A stretch of DNA of 64,000 nt, from assembly GCF_013179735.1 (NCBI RefSeq), contig NZ_JABMEG010000001.1:1488001-1552000 (forward strand), written 5' to 3'. This document shows positions 26,750-37,300 of the stretch, in pieces. Made by a program: the position numbers and the translations under genes. The stretch is from Permianibacter fluminis (GTDB lineage: Bacteria > Pseudomonadota > Gammaproteobacteria > Enterobacterales > Permianibacteraceae). Under the pieces are notes generated by a model. That model saw only the letters and a list, made by a program, of their open reading frames with translations, was not told the origin of the DNA and searched no databases. The number at the start of each line of letters is the position of its first letter. Position 1 is the stretch's first letter.

Positions 26750-27079
26750 CTGTCACCTCGTTGTCAGTAGCACTGGAGGATACTGACGGCCGTCTTAAGG
26801 CCTGCTTGCGATTGTCTTCGCCACGCTGTCGGCATGGCTCATCGAACAAACCTGTACATAAGTACTTGATTTCACGACGCTATAAGCGCCACGTGGGAAG
26901 CATTCTATCTTGGAATTTACAAACATGCATGGTTGTATGTAAGATGCCATCCAAATTCGGATGACCGGTCGTCTTATGAACCCGTTTCAGACCCTGCCGC
27001 CACTGCGCCGACCGGTCTGTCCCCGCCGTACCGAATTCAAACCTTCACCAATTTGTCTTTGCAAGAATGGAGTCACACC
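26750..27079. other. Divergent regulator/pump control region
   Basis: 330 bases between the TetR gene and the adaptor gene. It holds the operator/promoter at 26910-26941 and a long leader before the adaptor start. No gene seen. Confidence 0.6.
26910..26941 (+). promoter_or_regulatory. AcrR/TtgR-type operator overlapping a candidate promoter
   Basis: An imperfect 24-base palindrome at 26918-26941 has half-sites TACAAACA and TGTATGTA, like the AcrR and TtgR operators (TACATACA...TGTATGTA). A -35-like TTGGAA at 26910-26915 lies just upstream, so repressor binding would cover the core promoter. Confidence 0.7.
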
Positions 27080-28288
27080 ATGAAAACCCGTCAAAACCTC
27101 CGCTCGCGGCTGCCGTTTGCGCTGGCCGCCCTGCCGTTGCTGATTGCCCTCGCCGGTTGCTCCGGCAACGCCCAAGAAGGCGGCGGCATGGCATTCCCGG
27201 CGCCGCAAGTCTCGGTCGTCGCCGTGGCCGGCCAGAACCTGCCGGTCGCCCGTGAATACATCGGCCAGACCAAAGGCTCGCGGGAAGTCGAAATCCGCGC
27301 CCGGGTCGGCGGCATCATCGAACAGCGTGTTTATGAAGAAGGCTCGGTCGTCAAAGCCGGCCAAGTGCTGTTCCAGCTCGATGCCAAACCGTTCGAAGCG
27401 GCATTTGCCGCCGCCGATGCCGAAGCCGCGCGCGCCAAGGCGCAGTTCGCCCAGGCCGAACGGGAACTCAATCGGTTGAAACCGCTGGCCGCAGAAAACG
27501 CCACCAGCCGGAAGGAACTGGACGACGCCCAATCCGCACACGATTTGGCCGAAGCCGCGCTGAAAGCCGCTGAAGCGCATCTGCGCGAAGCACGCATTCA
27601 ATTGGGTTACACCAAGGTCACCGCGCCGATCAGCGGCGTCACCGGTCTGGCGCAAAAGTTTGAAGGGGCGCTGGTCAATGCCGGTACCGACATGCTGACC
27701 ACGCTGACCCAAACCGATCCGATGGACGTGTATTTCTCGGTGTCGGAAAACGAGTGGCTGGCGCGCCAGCAAGAGCTGGCCAACGGCAGTCTGCAGGCGC
27801 CAACCGAAACCGCGCTCAGCGTGCAAGTGAAGCTGGCGGATGGCCGAGTGTTGGACCGCGTTGGCAAAGTGAATTTCAACGATGCCCGCATCGACACCGA
27901 AACCGGCACCGTTGCCATGCGTGCGCGTTTGCCGAATAGCGATGGCGTATTGAAGTCCGGTCAGTTCGTTCGCGTTGTGGTCAACGGCGCGGTCCGCCCG
28001 GATGCGATTGTGGTGCCGCAAAAAGCGGTGCTCGAAGGCCCGAACGGCAAATTTGTTTATGTGATTGGCAAGGGTGAAGGCGGCGCTGCGGTTGCTGAAT
28101 TCCGGCCGGTGGAAGTCGGTGAATGGACCGGCGCTGGCGAACAGCGCGCATGGGTCATTCGCAAAGGTTTGCACGACGGCGATCAGGTCATTCTCGACAA
28201 CCTGATCAAGATCCGCCCGGGGGCGCCGGTGCAAATCGCGGCGCCGGCCACGGCCGATGCTGCTGTTGCAGCCGCGCCGGCCAGCTGA
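27080..28288 (+). CDS. RND efflux periplasmic adaptor, AcrA/MexA family
   Basis: 402 residues from the ATG at 27080 (GGAG upstream); the longer frame from 26933 runs into the operator. Lipoprotein signal with lipobox LAGC near residue 23. Then the biotinyl-lipoyl half motifs, a coiled-coil hairpin (about 100-170, FAAADAEAARAKAQFAQAE), the GYTKVTAPISGV segment and beta-barrel/membrane-proximal domains (PQKAVLEGPNGKFVYVI). It links the inner-membrane pump to the outer-membrane channel. First gene of a three-gene operon, 57 nt before the pump gene. Confidence 0.95.
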   Translation: MKTRQNLRSRLPFALAALPLLIALAGCSGNAQEGGGMAFPAPQVSVVAVAGQNLPVAREYIGQTKGSREVEIRARVGGIIEQRVYEEGSVVKAGQVLFQLDAKPFEAAFAAADAEAARAKAQFAQAERELNRLKPLAAENATSRKELDDAQSAHDLAEAALKAAEAHLREARIQLGYTKVTAPISGVTGLAQKFEGALVNAGTDMLTTLTQTDPMDVYFSVSENEWLARQQELANGSLQAPTETALSVQVKLADGRVLDRVGKVNFNDARIDTETGTVAMRARLPNSDGVLKSGQFVRVVVNGAVRPDAIVVPQKAVLEGPNGKFVYVIGKGEGGAAVAEFRPVEVGEWTGAGEQRAWVIRKGLHDGDQVILDNLIKIRPGAPVQIAAPATADAAVAAAPAS

Positions 28289-28345
28289 GCCTTGGTGCTT
28301 GTGCCCAGCCGCCACCCGCCCATTCGCGCGTAAGGAATTCTGATT

Positions 28346-31300
28346 ATGTTCTCGCGTTTTTTCATTGACCGGCCGATCTTCGCCACGGTCATTTCATTGT
28401 TCATTGTGATCGCCGGTCTCGCGGCGATGCGCAGTCTGCCGATTGCGCAATACCCGGAAATCGCCCCGCCTGTTGTGACGGTGATGGCGGTGTATCCGGG
28501 CGCTTCGGCCGAAGTGCTGGAGCAAACGGTTGCCGCGCCGCTGGAAAACCAGATCAACGGCGTCGAAGACATGCTCTACATGAAGTCGACCTCGGCTTCC
28601 AACGGCGTTGTGCAAATCGAAGTCACCTTCGAAATCGGCGCCGATGTCGACAAGGCTGCGCTCAACGTCAACAACCGGGTCAAGCAGGCGGAAGCGCGCT
28701 TGCCGCAGGAAGTGCGTCGGCAAGGCGTAACTGTTGAAAAAGGTTCCTCGTCATTCCTGCAGGTGGTGGCATTTGCCTCGCCCGATGGCAGCCTCGATGA
28801 TCTGACCATTTCCAACTACGTCACGATGAACGTGCTCGATCGCATCAAGCGTATCCCCGGCACCACTAACGTGCAGATTTTCGGTGCCAAAGATTACGCC
28901 ATGCGGATCTGGCTGAAGCCGGACCAACTGACCAAGCTGAAGCTGACCACGACGGATGTTGCTGCGGCGATTCAAGAGCAGAACGCGCAGTTCGCGCCGG
29001 GCAAAGTCGGTCAACCGCCGGTCGGTGATGGCCAGCAACTGGTTTACACCATCACGGCAAAAGGCCGCCTGGCTGACGCGGCCGAGTTCGAGCAGATTAT
29101 TGTTCGCGCCAATCCGGACGGTTCACTGGTGCGGCTGAAAGATGTCGCAAAAGTTGAACTCGGTTCCAAGGATTACGAATTCCGCGGCCGGGTCAACGGC
29201 CAGAACGCGGTGTTGGTCGGTATCTTCCTGCAACCGGGCGCGAACGCGCTGGCCGTTGCCGATGAAGTGAACAGCAACATGGACGATCTGGCTTCGCGCT
29301 TTCCGCAAGGCCTGACCAAAACCGTGGTGTTTGATACCACCCGCTTTGTTGAAGTGTCGATCAAGGAAGTGGGCAAGACGCTGGCCGAAGCGATGGTGCT
29401 GGTGTTCCTGGTGGTGTTCCTGTTCCTGCAGAACTGGCGGGCGACGCTGATTCCGACCATTGCGGTGCCGGTATCACTGATTGGTACGTTCGCCGGTTTG
29501 CATCTGCTTGGCTATTCGATCAACACGCTAACCCTGTTCGGCATGGTGCTGGCGATTGGTATCGTTGTTGACGACGCCATCGTGGTGCTGGAAAACGTCG
29601 AACGGATCATGCATGAAGAAAAGTTGTCGGCGTATCAGGCCGCGATCAAGGCAATGACCGAAGTCACCGGCCCGGTGATCGCCATTGTACTGGTGCTGAC
29701 CGCGGTATTCGTGCCTATCGCTTTCCTCGGCGGTCTGGCCGGCGAGTTGTATCGCCAATTCTCGATCACCATTTCGATTGCCGTGATCATTTCCGGGGTC
29801 GTCGCGCTGACGCTGACTCCGGCGCTGTGCGTGCTGATTCTGAAGCACGAGCACAAACAACCGAATCGCTTCTTCGACTGGTTCAATCACTGGTTCGAGC
29901 GCGTGACCCAGCGCTACGGCCAAGGTGTGGCCTGGATGCTGAAGCGCGGCGTCGTTGGTGTGCTGCTGTTCGGCGGCATGGTGGCCTTGACCGGCGGCTT
30001 GTGGAAAACCACGCCGGGCTCGCTGGTGCCAAATGAAGATCAAGGCTGGTTCATGACCGCGGTGATGTTGCCGGACGGCGCGACGCTGGATCGGACCGAT
30101 GCGGTCGTCAAAGAAGTGGTCGATGCGATCAAATCAAACGATGCCAACGCCTACGCGATTGCTTTCACCGGCTTTGATTTCCTCGGTGGCGGCTACAAGA
30201 ACAGTGCTGCGACAATCTTCGTGACCCAGAAACATTGGGATGAGCGTCCGGGCGTCAACACCGACATGCTGGTTGGCGAGGTCTATATGAAGACCGCGCA
30301 CATCAAGGAAGCTTTGGTGCTGGCCTTCAACCCGCCGCCGATTTTCGGCCTGGGTTCGGCCGGTGGCTTTGAAGTGTTCATCCAGAACCGCGGTGAAGGT
30401 GGTGCCCATCGCCTGCAGGAAGTGACCCAGCAATTCCTGGCGAAAGCCAATCAGGATCCGCTGCTGATGAATGTCGCGACCCTGTGGCGCGCCGGCACAC
30501 CGCAACTGTTTGTCGATGTCGATCGCGAGAAGGCCAAATCGCTCGGCGTCTCCGTTGACGAAGCCTTCAACACGCTGTCGGCAACGTTGGGCACGTACTA
30601 CGTCAACGACTTCAACAAATACGGCCGCACCTGGCAGGTGCTGATGTCGGCGCATCCGGATTACAAAACCCGGCCGGACGATATCGGTGCCATCTACGTC
30701 CGCTCCGATCGCGGCCGGATGATTCCGCTGTCGGCGTTCGCCACGGTCAAATACACCGCTGGCCCGGACTCGCAGGATCGCTACAACAATTTGCCCGCTG
30801 CAAAGATTTTCGGCAGCGGCAAGCCGGGCGTGTCAACTGGTGAAGCCATCGCCAGGGTCGAGCAATTGCTGAAAGAAACGCTGCCGGCAGACTTCAGTTA
30901 CGACTGGACCGGCGCCTCGTTCCAGGAAAAGAAATCCTCCGGTTCGAGCGGTTTCGCGATCGGTCTGGCCGCTGTGATGGTGTTCCTGATTCTGGCGGCG
31001 CAATACGAGAAATGGACGCTGCCGTTGTCGGTGCTGCTGGCGCTGCCGTTCGGCACCTTCGGTGCGCTGGTGGCTGTGTGGGCGCGTGGCATGAGCAATG
31101 ACGTGTATTTCCAGATTGGTCTGGTGACGCTGCTCGGCCTTGCCGCCAAGAATGCGATTTTGATTGTCGAATTCGCGATGATGAAAAAGCACGAAGGCAT
31201 GGGAACCGTCGAGGCGGCCATGGAAGCAGCGCGACTGCGCTTCCGGCCGATTCTGATGACGTCGCTGGCGTTCATTCTGGGCGTGTTGCCGCTGGCGTTC

Positions 31301-31480
31301 TCGCACGGCGCCGGTGCCGGTGCGCGGGTCGCGGTTGGTACCGGGGTGATGGGCGGCATGCTGGCCGCGACTTTCCTGGCGATCTTCTTCGTGCCCTTGT
31401 TCTTCAAATTGATTACCGATTTCCGTCTTGGCAAATCGCCTGCGATCAGCCCGACGAAACCGGGGGTGGCTCATGACTAA
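28346..31480 (+). CDS. RND multidrug efflux pump, AcrB/MexB (HAE1) family
   Basis: 1044 residues, full length for the family. It opens MFSRFFIDRPIFATVISLFI and has the proton-relay residues: the Asp pair in GIVVDDAIVVLENVER (fourth span) and Lys in LAAKNAILIVEF. The two large periplasmic loops are present. It exports drugs, dyes and detergents from the periplasm and inner leaflet using the proton gradient, with the adaptor before it and the channel after it. RBS AAGGAATT. No sign of decay. Confidence 0.97.
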   Translation: MFSRFFIDRPIFATVISLFIVIAGLAAMRSLPIAQYPEIAPPVVTVMAVYPGASAEVLEQTVAAPLENQINGVEDMLYMKSTSASNGVVQIEVTFEIGADVDKAALNVNNRVKQAEARLPQEVRRQGVTVEKGSSSFLQVVAFASPDGSLDDLTISNYVTMNVLDRIKRIPGTTNVQIFGAKDYAMRIWLKPDQLTKLKLTTTDVAAAIQEQNAQFAPGKVGQPPVGDGQQLVYTITAKGRLADAAEFEQIIVRANPDGSLVRLKDVAKVELGSKDYEFRGRVNGQNAVLVGIFLQPGANALAVADEVNSNMDDLASRFPQGLTKTVVFDTTRFVEVSIKEVGKTLAEAMVLVFLVVFLFLQNWRATLIPTIAVPVSLIGTFAGLHLLGYSINTLTLFGMVLAIGIVVDDAIVVLENVERIMHEEKLSAYQAAIKAMTEVTGPVIAIVLVLTAVFVPIAFLGGLAGELYRQFSITISIAVIISGVVALTLTPALCVLILKHEHKQPNRFFDWFNHWFERVTQRYGQGVAWMLKRGVVGVLLFGGMVALTGGLWKTTPGSLVPNEDQGWFMTAVMLPDGATLDRTDAVVKEVVDAIKSNDANAYAIAFTGFDFLGGGYKNSAATIFVTQKHWDERPGVNTDMLVGEVYMKTAHIKEALVLAFNPPPIFGLGSAGGFEVFIQNRGEGGAHRLQEVTQQFLAKANQDPLLMNVATLWRAGTPQLFVDVDREKAKSLGVSVDEAFNTLSATLGTYYVNDFNKYGRTWQVLMSAHPDYKTRPDDIGAIYVRSDRGRMIPLSAFATVKYTAGPDSQDRYNNLPAAKIFGSGKPGVSTGEAIARVEQLLKETLPADFSYDWTGASFQEKKSSGSSGFAIGLAAVMVFLILAAQYEKWTLPLSVLLALPFGTFGALVAVWARGMSNDVYFQIGLVTLLGLAAKNAILIVEFAMMKKHEGMGTVEAAMEAARLRFRPILMTSLAFILGVLPLAFSHGAGAGARVAVGTGVMGGMLAATFLAIFFVPLFFKLITDFRLGKSPAISPTKPGVAHD

Positions 31481-32921
31481 TGCAATGATCAAATCGGTGC
31501 GGCGCACGCGCTTTGTCGGTTCGCTGCTGGCCTTGTCGGTGCTCGCGGGTTGTGCCATCGGTCCGGACTATCAAAGGCCGGACCTGGACCTGCCGGAGCA
31601 ATGGCAAACCAGCGCGCCGCTGACCGCGCAAGTCGAGCTGGCACAGTGGTGGCGCAGCTTCAATGATCCGGTGCTGGAAACTCTGATCAACGAAAGCCTG
31701 CAACAGAACAGCAATCTGAAAGTGGCGGTCGCGGCAGTCGATGCCGCAGCGGCCCAGCTGCAATTGGCGCGTGCCGATTACTGGCCGACGGTTGATCTCG
31801 GTGTCAGCGGCACCAAGACGCGCAACAGCGAGGCGGTGACACCGGCCGGGCAAGCGTTGAACAGTACGGTCTATCAGGCCGGGCTCAAGCTGGATTACGA
31901 GTTTGACCTCTGGGGCAAGATCCGCCGTGCCAACGAAGCTGCATTGGCCGAGCTTGAAGCCAACGTTGCCGCGCGCGATGCCGTGCAGGCCGCGCTCGCC
32001 GCCAATGTCGCGCAAGCCTACTTTCAGGCTCGGGCGCTGGACCGGCAGATTGCGCTGGCCGAACAGACGCTGAACACACGCACCGAAAACGTCCGGTTGC
32101 AGCAGAAGCGGCTCGATAGCGGGTTGATCTCGCCGTACGATTTCGAACAGGCGCGCAGCGAAGCGGAAGCGGTGGCTGCACAATTGCCGGCGCAAAAAGC
32201 GGCGCGGGCGAAAGTGCAAACCGCACTGGCGGTGCTGCGTGGTCAGTCACCGAAAGCGATGGTGGCGGCGTGGCAAAACGGTGCTGCACTGAGCGCCGAT
32301 GCGTTGAACGCCGCGGCGTTGCCGGCAGCGCCAGCCGTGCCGATGGATTTGCCGGCGCAATTGCTGTCTCGGCGTCCGGATGTGCGGCAAGCAGAAGCAC
32401 GCTTGCAAGCGGCCAATGCCCGCATCGGTGTTGCCAAGGCGGCGTACCTGCCGTCCTTGTCGCTGACCGGTTTTGCCGGCGGCGTGTCCGATGCGCTGGC
32501 CGACGTTCTCGATGCACCGGCGAAAGCCTGGGAAGTCGCGCTCGGTTTGTCGCAGCCGCTGACCAGCCTGTATCGGGTCAACGCCAATGTCAGCAGCGCC
32601 GAAGCGCAGGCGCAGGCACAAACCGCTGCCTATGTGAACACGGTGCAAACCGCGTTCAAGGAAACGCTGGATTCGCTCAGCACGTTGACCAGCACCCGCG
32701 AAATTCAGCAGGCCCAGCAGCGCCGGGTGGAAGCACTCAGCAACGGTTATCGCGTCGCCAAGCTGCGTTACGATGCCGGCCGTATCGGCTATCTGGAATT
32801 GCTCGATGTCGAGCGGCAGTTGCGTCAGGTTGAACAGGAGCAAGTGCAAGCGCAGCTCGATCAACTGACGGCAACGGTTGATCTGTATCGCGCGCTTGGT
32901 GGCGGTTGGTCGCAAGGCTGA
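31473..32921 (+). CDS. Outer-membrane efflux channel, NodT/OprM family
   Basis: 482 residues from the ATG at 31473, which overlaps the end of the pump gene by 8 nt. Lipobox LAGC near residue 27 and the NodT opening CAIGPDYQRPDLDLPEQW follow. Two TolC-like repeats of long helices and beta-strands are visible (DPVLETLINESLQQNSNLKV; ANARIGVAKAAYLPSLSLTG). It provides the outer-membrane exit of the tripartite pump. Last gene of the operon, followed by a strong terminator. Confidence 0.95.
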   Translation: MTNAMIKSVRRTRFVGSLLALSVLAGCAIGPDYQRPDLDLPEQWQTSAPLTAQVELAQWWRSFNDPVLETLINESLQQNSNLKVAVAAVDAAAAQLQLARADYWPTVDLGVSGTKTRNSEAVTPAGQALNSTVYQAGLKLDYEFDLWGKIRRANEAALAELEANVAARDAVQAALAANVAQAYFQARALDRQIALAEQTLNTRTENVRLQQKRLDSGLISPYDFEQARSEAEAVAAQLPAQKAARAKVQTALAVLRGQSPKAMVAAWQNGAALSADALNAAALPAAPAVPMDLPAQLLSRRPDVRQAEARLQAANARIGVAKAAYLPSLSLTGFAGGVSDALADVLDAPAKAWEVALGLSQPLTSLYRVNANVSSAEAQAQAQTAAYVNTVQTAFKETLDSLSTLTSTREIQQAQQRRVEALSNGYRVAKLRYDAGRIGYLELLDVERQLRQVEQEQVQAQLDQLTATVDLYRALGGGWSQG

Positions 32922-32948
32922 ACCGTGCCTGTGAGCTATGCTTGAAAG

Positions 32949-32983
32949 CAACAAGGGCGACCTCATGGTCGCCCTTGTTGTTT
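32949..32983 (+). terminator. Rho-independent terminator of the RND operon
   Basis: 14-bp stem CAACAAGGGCGACC / GGTCGCCCTTGTTG with a TCAT loop and TTT tail. It also serves the convergent PAP2 gene. Confidence 0.9.
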
Positions 32984-32992
32984 GTGCCCGAC

Positions 32993-33724
32993 TCAACTTG
33001 CTGTCTGCGAAATCGATCGTGGCTGCAATACCCGCTCGGCAACGAACTCATGCCATAACCAGAACAGCGCCAGACTGACGAACCAGCAGATCGCCGTGGT
33101 CCACAATTGGTGTGACAGAAAGTGCTGGCCGCGCAGCACTTGCGCCAAGCCAAGAAAATGACCGCTGACCAAACTGCCCCATAGCGCCACTTGCGCCAGT
33201 CGCGGTTTGGCCATCATCAACAAACCAAAATACAGCGCGATGAAACTCATGCCCGAGGTGGCGTGACCGGCCGGCCAGCAATGACCGCCACTGCCGGCAA
33301 ACGTCGGGAACGGGCCTTCGACCGTGGCGGCATGGCTGCCGCCGTAATTGGCGATCTGGACCGGGCAATAGACATCGGTTTCCCGTTTCAGGGTGCCAAT
33401 CACTGAACCGGAAATCAGCATCGCCGCCAGGCTAAGCCACAGCGGAATGTACCAGCGCCGCAGTGACCGGCCGCGCCACGGAGTCAGCGACACCAGCAAC
33501 AGCACAAAGAACGCGCCGACGGCAATTTTCTTCGGCCATTCGTGCAACCACAGTTCGTAACTGGCCGAGCCCTGATACGGAAATGCGTGGCCGATCGCAT
33601 ACAGCGACGCCGCCAATTTGGCGTCGATGCGCAGCAGGCTGAACAGCAGCAGCAAGGCCAGCAGCAGGCACATCGGCCACAGCGCCAGATTCAGCCATTG
33701 CGGCACCAGGGATTTGTCGAACAC
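32993..33724 (-). CDS. PAP2-family membrane phosphatase
   Basis: 243 residues with about six membrane spans. Phosphatase motifs are visible in order: KRETDVYCP (first motif, with Cys before Pro), CWPAGHATSG (second, the usual PSGH written as PAGH) and RGQHFLSH (third). Such proteins remove phosphate from lipid phosphates or undecaprenyl pyrophosphate, or transfer it to lipid A as LpxT does. The substrate cannot be told here. No operon partner; it faces the RND operon. Confidence 0.85.
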   Translation of the reverse strand: MFDKSLVPQWLNLALWPMCLLLALLLLFSLLRIDAKLAASLYAIGHAFPYQGSASYELWLHEWPKKIAVGAFFVLLLVSLTPWRGRSLRRWYIPLWLSLAAMLISGSVIGTLKRETDVYCPVQIANYGGSHAATVEGPFPTFAGSGGHCWPAGHATSGMSFIALYFGLLMMAKPRLAQVALWGSLVSGHFLGLAQVLRGQHFLSHQLWTTAICWFVSLALFWLWHEFVAERVLQPRSISQTAS

Positions 33725-33994
33725 GGGCTCGTCTCATGCAGCACTTGGGACAGGTGCACGATAAGAGCGACGCGCTTAAGTCCGGATTAAGCCGCGGATT
33801 GAGCCTGCTGCGACACGGACTCGTCGGCCGGATCGAATGCGTCTTGGCGGCAGGGGCTAGTTCACGCGTTTGCTGGGCGTGGCTACGGCTTAGAAGAGAT
33901 TGTTCCTACCACTCGGAAAACCGTGCAGGGATGGTGGTTTCGGCCTATCAAGCAGGAAGCACCAACCCGGTGTGCCGCCATCAGGAGAACGGCA

Positions 33995-34225
33995 ATGGCC
34001 GAGTCAGCACCGCAACCGGCGAGCACGGAAGAGCAGGCGCCGGTGGCCTGCAACATCTGCCGCAAAGAGATTCCGCTCAGTGCCGCCATGAACCCGGAAG
34101 GCGAGCAATACGTTGAGTATTACTGCGGGCTCGATTGTTACGAGACCTGGTTCCATAAGCGTTGCGAAAGCGAGTACCCCGCCGCGACCGATTATGAGTG
34201 GCCGGCGCCGCGGGCCTGGCGCTAG
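33995..34225 (+). CDS. DUF3330-type small zinc-binding protein
   Basis: 76 residues from the ATG at 33995, with CAGGAGAAC upstream. The CNICRKEIP motif and [12 protein letters not shown] spaced some 25 residues apart give two cysteine pairs, the pattern of the DUF3330 family, which is often encoded near mercury resistance and similar cargo. No mer genes are here. Probably a small zinc protein; function unknown. It is followed by 171 bases and then the hybrid kinase. Confidence 0.75.
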   Translation: MAESAPQPASTEEQAPVACNICRKEIPLSAAMNPEGEQYVEYYCGLDCYETWFHKRCESEYPAATDYEWPAPRAWR

Positions 34226-34396
34226 ACGCCGGTACCGGTGCTCAGTGGCGCATCCCGACGCCATCTGAGCCGGTTCGAGCTGGAGTGAAAGTACCAATTG
34301 CTCCGTCGAGCTTTTGGCGCGGAGCAGCATGGCAAAAAACCGACACAGCTGCTTAGCTAGTCAGTAGCAGTGATTTTGTGGATATCGGGGGTCGGC

Positions 34397-37300
34397 ATGG
34401 ATGTGCCGCGGCAAACCGCATTCTGGCGCTTGGTGGGCCTGTTCAGCCTGGTCTTCGGCGTGGTCATGCTCGCCACCCTGTTGGTCTGGCAGCAAGTGCG
34501 CCAGCAGGATGAGCTGATTGCCGGTCGCCAATTTGCCAGTGAGACCGACCAGCTCAGCACCAGCATCGCCCAACAGCTGCACAACTACGAAGGCGTGTTG
34601 CGTAGTGCGGCGGCCTTGTTCGCCGCGTCCGATGCGGTGTCGCGGGCCGAATGGCGTGAGTTCACCGCCGCCTTGCGACTGGATCTGAGTAATCCCGGTT
34701 TGCAGGGCATTGGCTATCTGCCGCGCGTGCCAGCGCGCGCGTTGGCTGCCCACATCGCCCAGGCCCACGCCGAAGGGTTGCCGCAGTATCAAGTCACGCC
34801 GTTGGCAACCGACCCCGCACACGAATACTTCCCGGTGTTTTATCTGGAGCCCATCGACTGGCGCAATTTGCGCGCGTTCGGTTTTGACATGGGCTCAGAA
34901 CCGGCGCGCGCCGCCGCGCTGAAACAGGCGCGCGATGAAGGCCGCGCCGTGCTGACCGCACCGCTGATTTTGAAACAGGAAACCGAGCAGGGCATACAGA
35001 CCGGTGTCGTGATGGTTTGGCCGCTGTATCGGCCGGGCAACAATTCGGAAGATGGTGCCGAACGCGTGCAGGGCTATGTCTACAGTCCGCTTCGGCTCGG
35101 TGATCTGTTGACCGGTATTCTGGCCGGGCAGTTGGCGCGTCTGCAGCTGACGCTGACCGACAACGGCGCGATCAGCGCAGCCAATTCCACCAGCTCCTCT
35201 AGCGCTGCCAGCAATCCCCATGATTCGGCTGCAAGCACGGCACAAGCGCTACTGTTTCAATCGGCAGCGGCGACGGCGGCGCCACGCTTTAAGTCAACGC
35301 AGATTCTCAAGGTGCCCGGTCGGGAGTGGCAGCTGCAGGTGCTCAGCACGCCGCAATTTGAGCAAAGTCTGCCGCGCGGCAATGCCGGTCCGCTGCTGTT
35401 GTCTGGCACCTGTGTCGCGCTGTTGCTGGCGCTGCTCGTGGTGTTCTACGCCCGTCAGCGTGAGCGTTTGCACAGCCAGCAAACCCGGCTGACCCAGCAG
35501 TTGCAGCAGCGCGAAGAACGCTTCCAGATGCTGATTGATGGCGCGCCCAACGCCATGCTGATCGTTGACGCGGAGGGCCGCATCGAGTGGCTCAATCCGC
35601 AGGCCGAACAATTGTTTGGTTACGATCGGGCGTCGCTGCAGAATCAACCGATCGAAGTGCTGCTGCCGGAGCGGTATCGCAATCAGCACAATGGCTGGCG
35701 GCGCGGCTTTCAGGCCGCGCCTTCGCCGCGCCAAATGGGCAGCGGTCGCGAGCTGTTTGCCCGGCGTCAGGATGGCAGCGAAGTGCCGGTCGAGATTGGC
35801 CTGAGTCCGGTGCAAACCGACGACGGCGTCAAGACCATCGGCTCGATCATTGATCTCAGTGCGCGCCGGCACGCCGAAGAGCGGGCGCGCATGCTGGTCG
35901 AGGCCGCACCGAATGCGATTGTGTTGGTCAATGGCAAGGGCCAGATTGAACTGGTCAACAGTCAGACCGAACAATTGTTTGGCTACAGCCGCGCCGAATT
36001 GCTTGGCCAGTCAGTGGAGGTGCTGATTCCGGAATCGCTCAGGGAAAAACATCCGGGGCTGCGGGAAAGCTATCACCGGGCGCCCAGCCAGCGGCAAATG
36101 GGCAGCAATCGCGAACTGTTCGCCCGACACAAGTCCGGATTTGCCATTCCGGTGGAGGTCGGTTTGGCGCCAATTGTGGCCGGTGGTCAGCGCTCAATTC
36201 AAGCGGTGATCATCGACATCACCGCGCGCAAAGCCGCCGAACTTAAACTGCGTGAACAAGCCGAACAACTGGCGCTGGCCAATCGCTACAAATCGGAATT
36301 TCTGGCCAATATGTCGCACGAGCTGCGCACACCGCTCAATAGCATCATGATCCTGAGTGAGCAGCTGACCCGCAACCCGGCCGGCAATCTGACCAGCAAG
36401 CAAGTCGCGCATGCCGATATCATTCGCCGCTCCGGCGGCGATCTGCTGAACCTGATCAACGACATTCTGGATCTGTCGAAAGTCGAAGCGGGCCGGATGA
36501 CACTGGTGATGGAGGCCGTCAACATTCGCGAGCTGACGGTGGCGCTGGAAACGTCGTTCCGGCCCTTGGCCGAGGCCAAGAACCTGCAGTTGCGCTTCAC
36601 TGTGGCCGACGACGTGCCTCCGCTGTGCCAAACCGACCCGCAGCGCCTGCACCAGATTCTGCGCAACCTGTTGTCCAATGCCATCAAGTTCACCGATGTC
36701 GGCCGGATTGAACTCAGCATTACTCGCCAGCATGAGGACGTGCCCAGTCGGGTGCTGACGCCGGAAGCGATTTGCATTGCCGTGCGCGATACCGGCATTG
36801 GCATTGCGCCTGGTCAGCACGAAACCATTTTTCAGGCCTTCCGCCAGGCCGACGGTTCCACCAGCCGCCGCTTCGGTGGCACCGGGCTTGGCTTGACCAT
36901 CTCGCGGCAATTGACCGAACTGCTCGGCGGCGTGCTGACGCTTGAGAGTACGCTCGGCGTCGGCAGCGTGTTCAAGTTGTTTCTGCCGCTTAATGCAGTG
37001 CCGGTCGCGAACAGCCATTCGACCTTGCAAATCAGTGGCGCCAGCGAAGGTGCGCCGCGCCTGCTGATTGTCGAAGACGATCCGTCATTCGCCCAGATTC
37101 TGGTCGATACCGCCAACCATTACGGCTTCACCAGCTATCGCACCGAACGCGGCAGCGAAGCGCTGGAGTTGCTCGAACGGTTGCGGTTTGATGCCATCAT
37201 TCTGGACCTTTTGTTGCCAGACATCAGCGGCTGGCAAGTGCTGCGCGAAATCCGAAACCGGCCGCAAACGCGCTTGTTGCCAGTGCACATCATTTCTTGC

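Noticed and set aside
26987-28315. 442-codon minus-strand frame opposite the RND adaptor
   Set aside because: Antisense to a conserved adaptor gene; no domain.
33725-33994. Small genes between the PAP2 and DUF3330 genes
   Set aside because: Only short frames without RBS or conserved features were found in these 270 bases.
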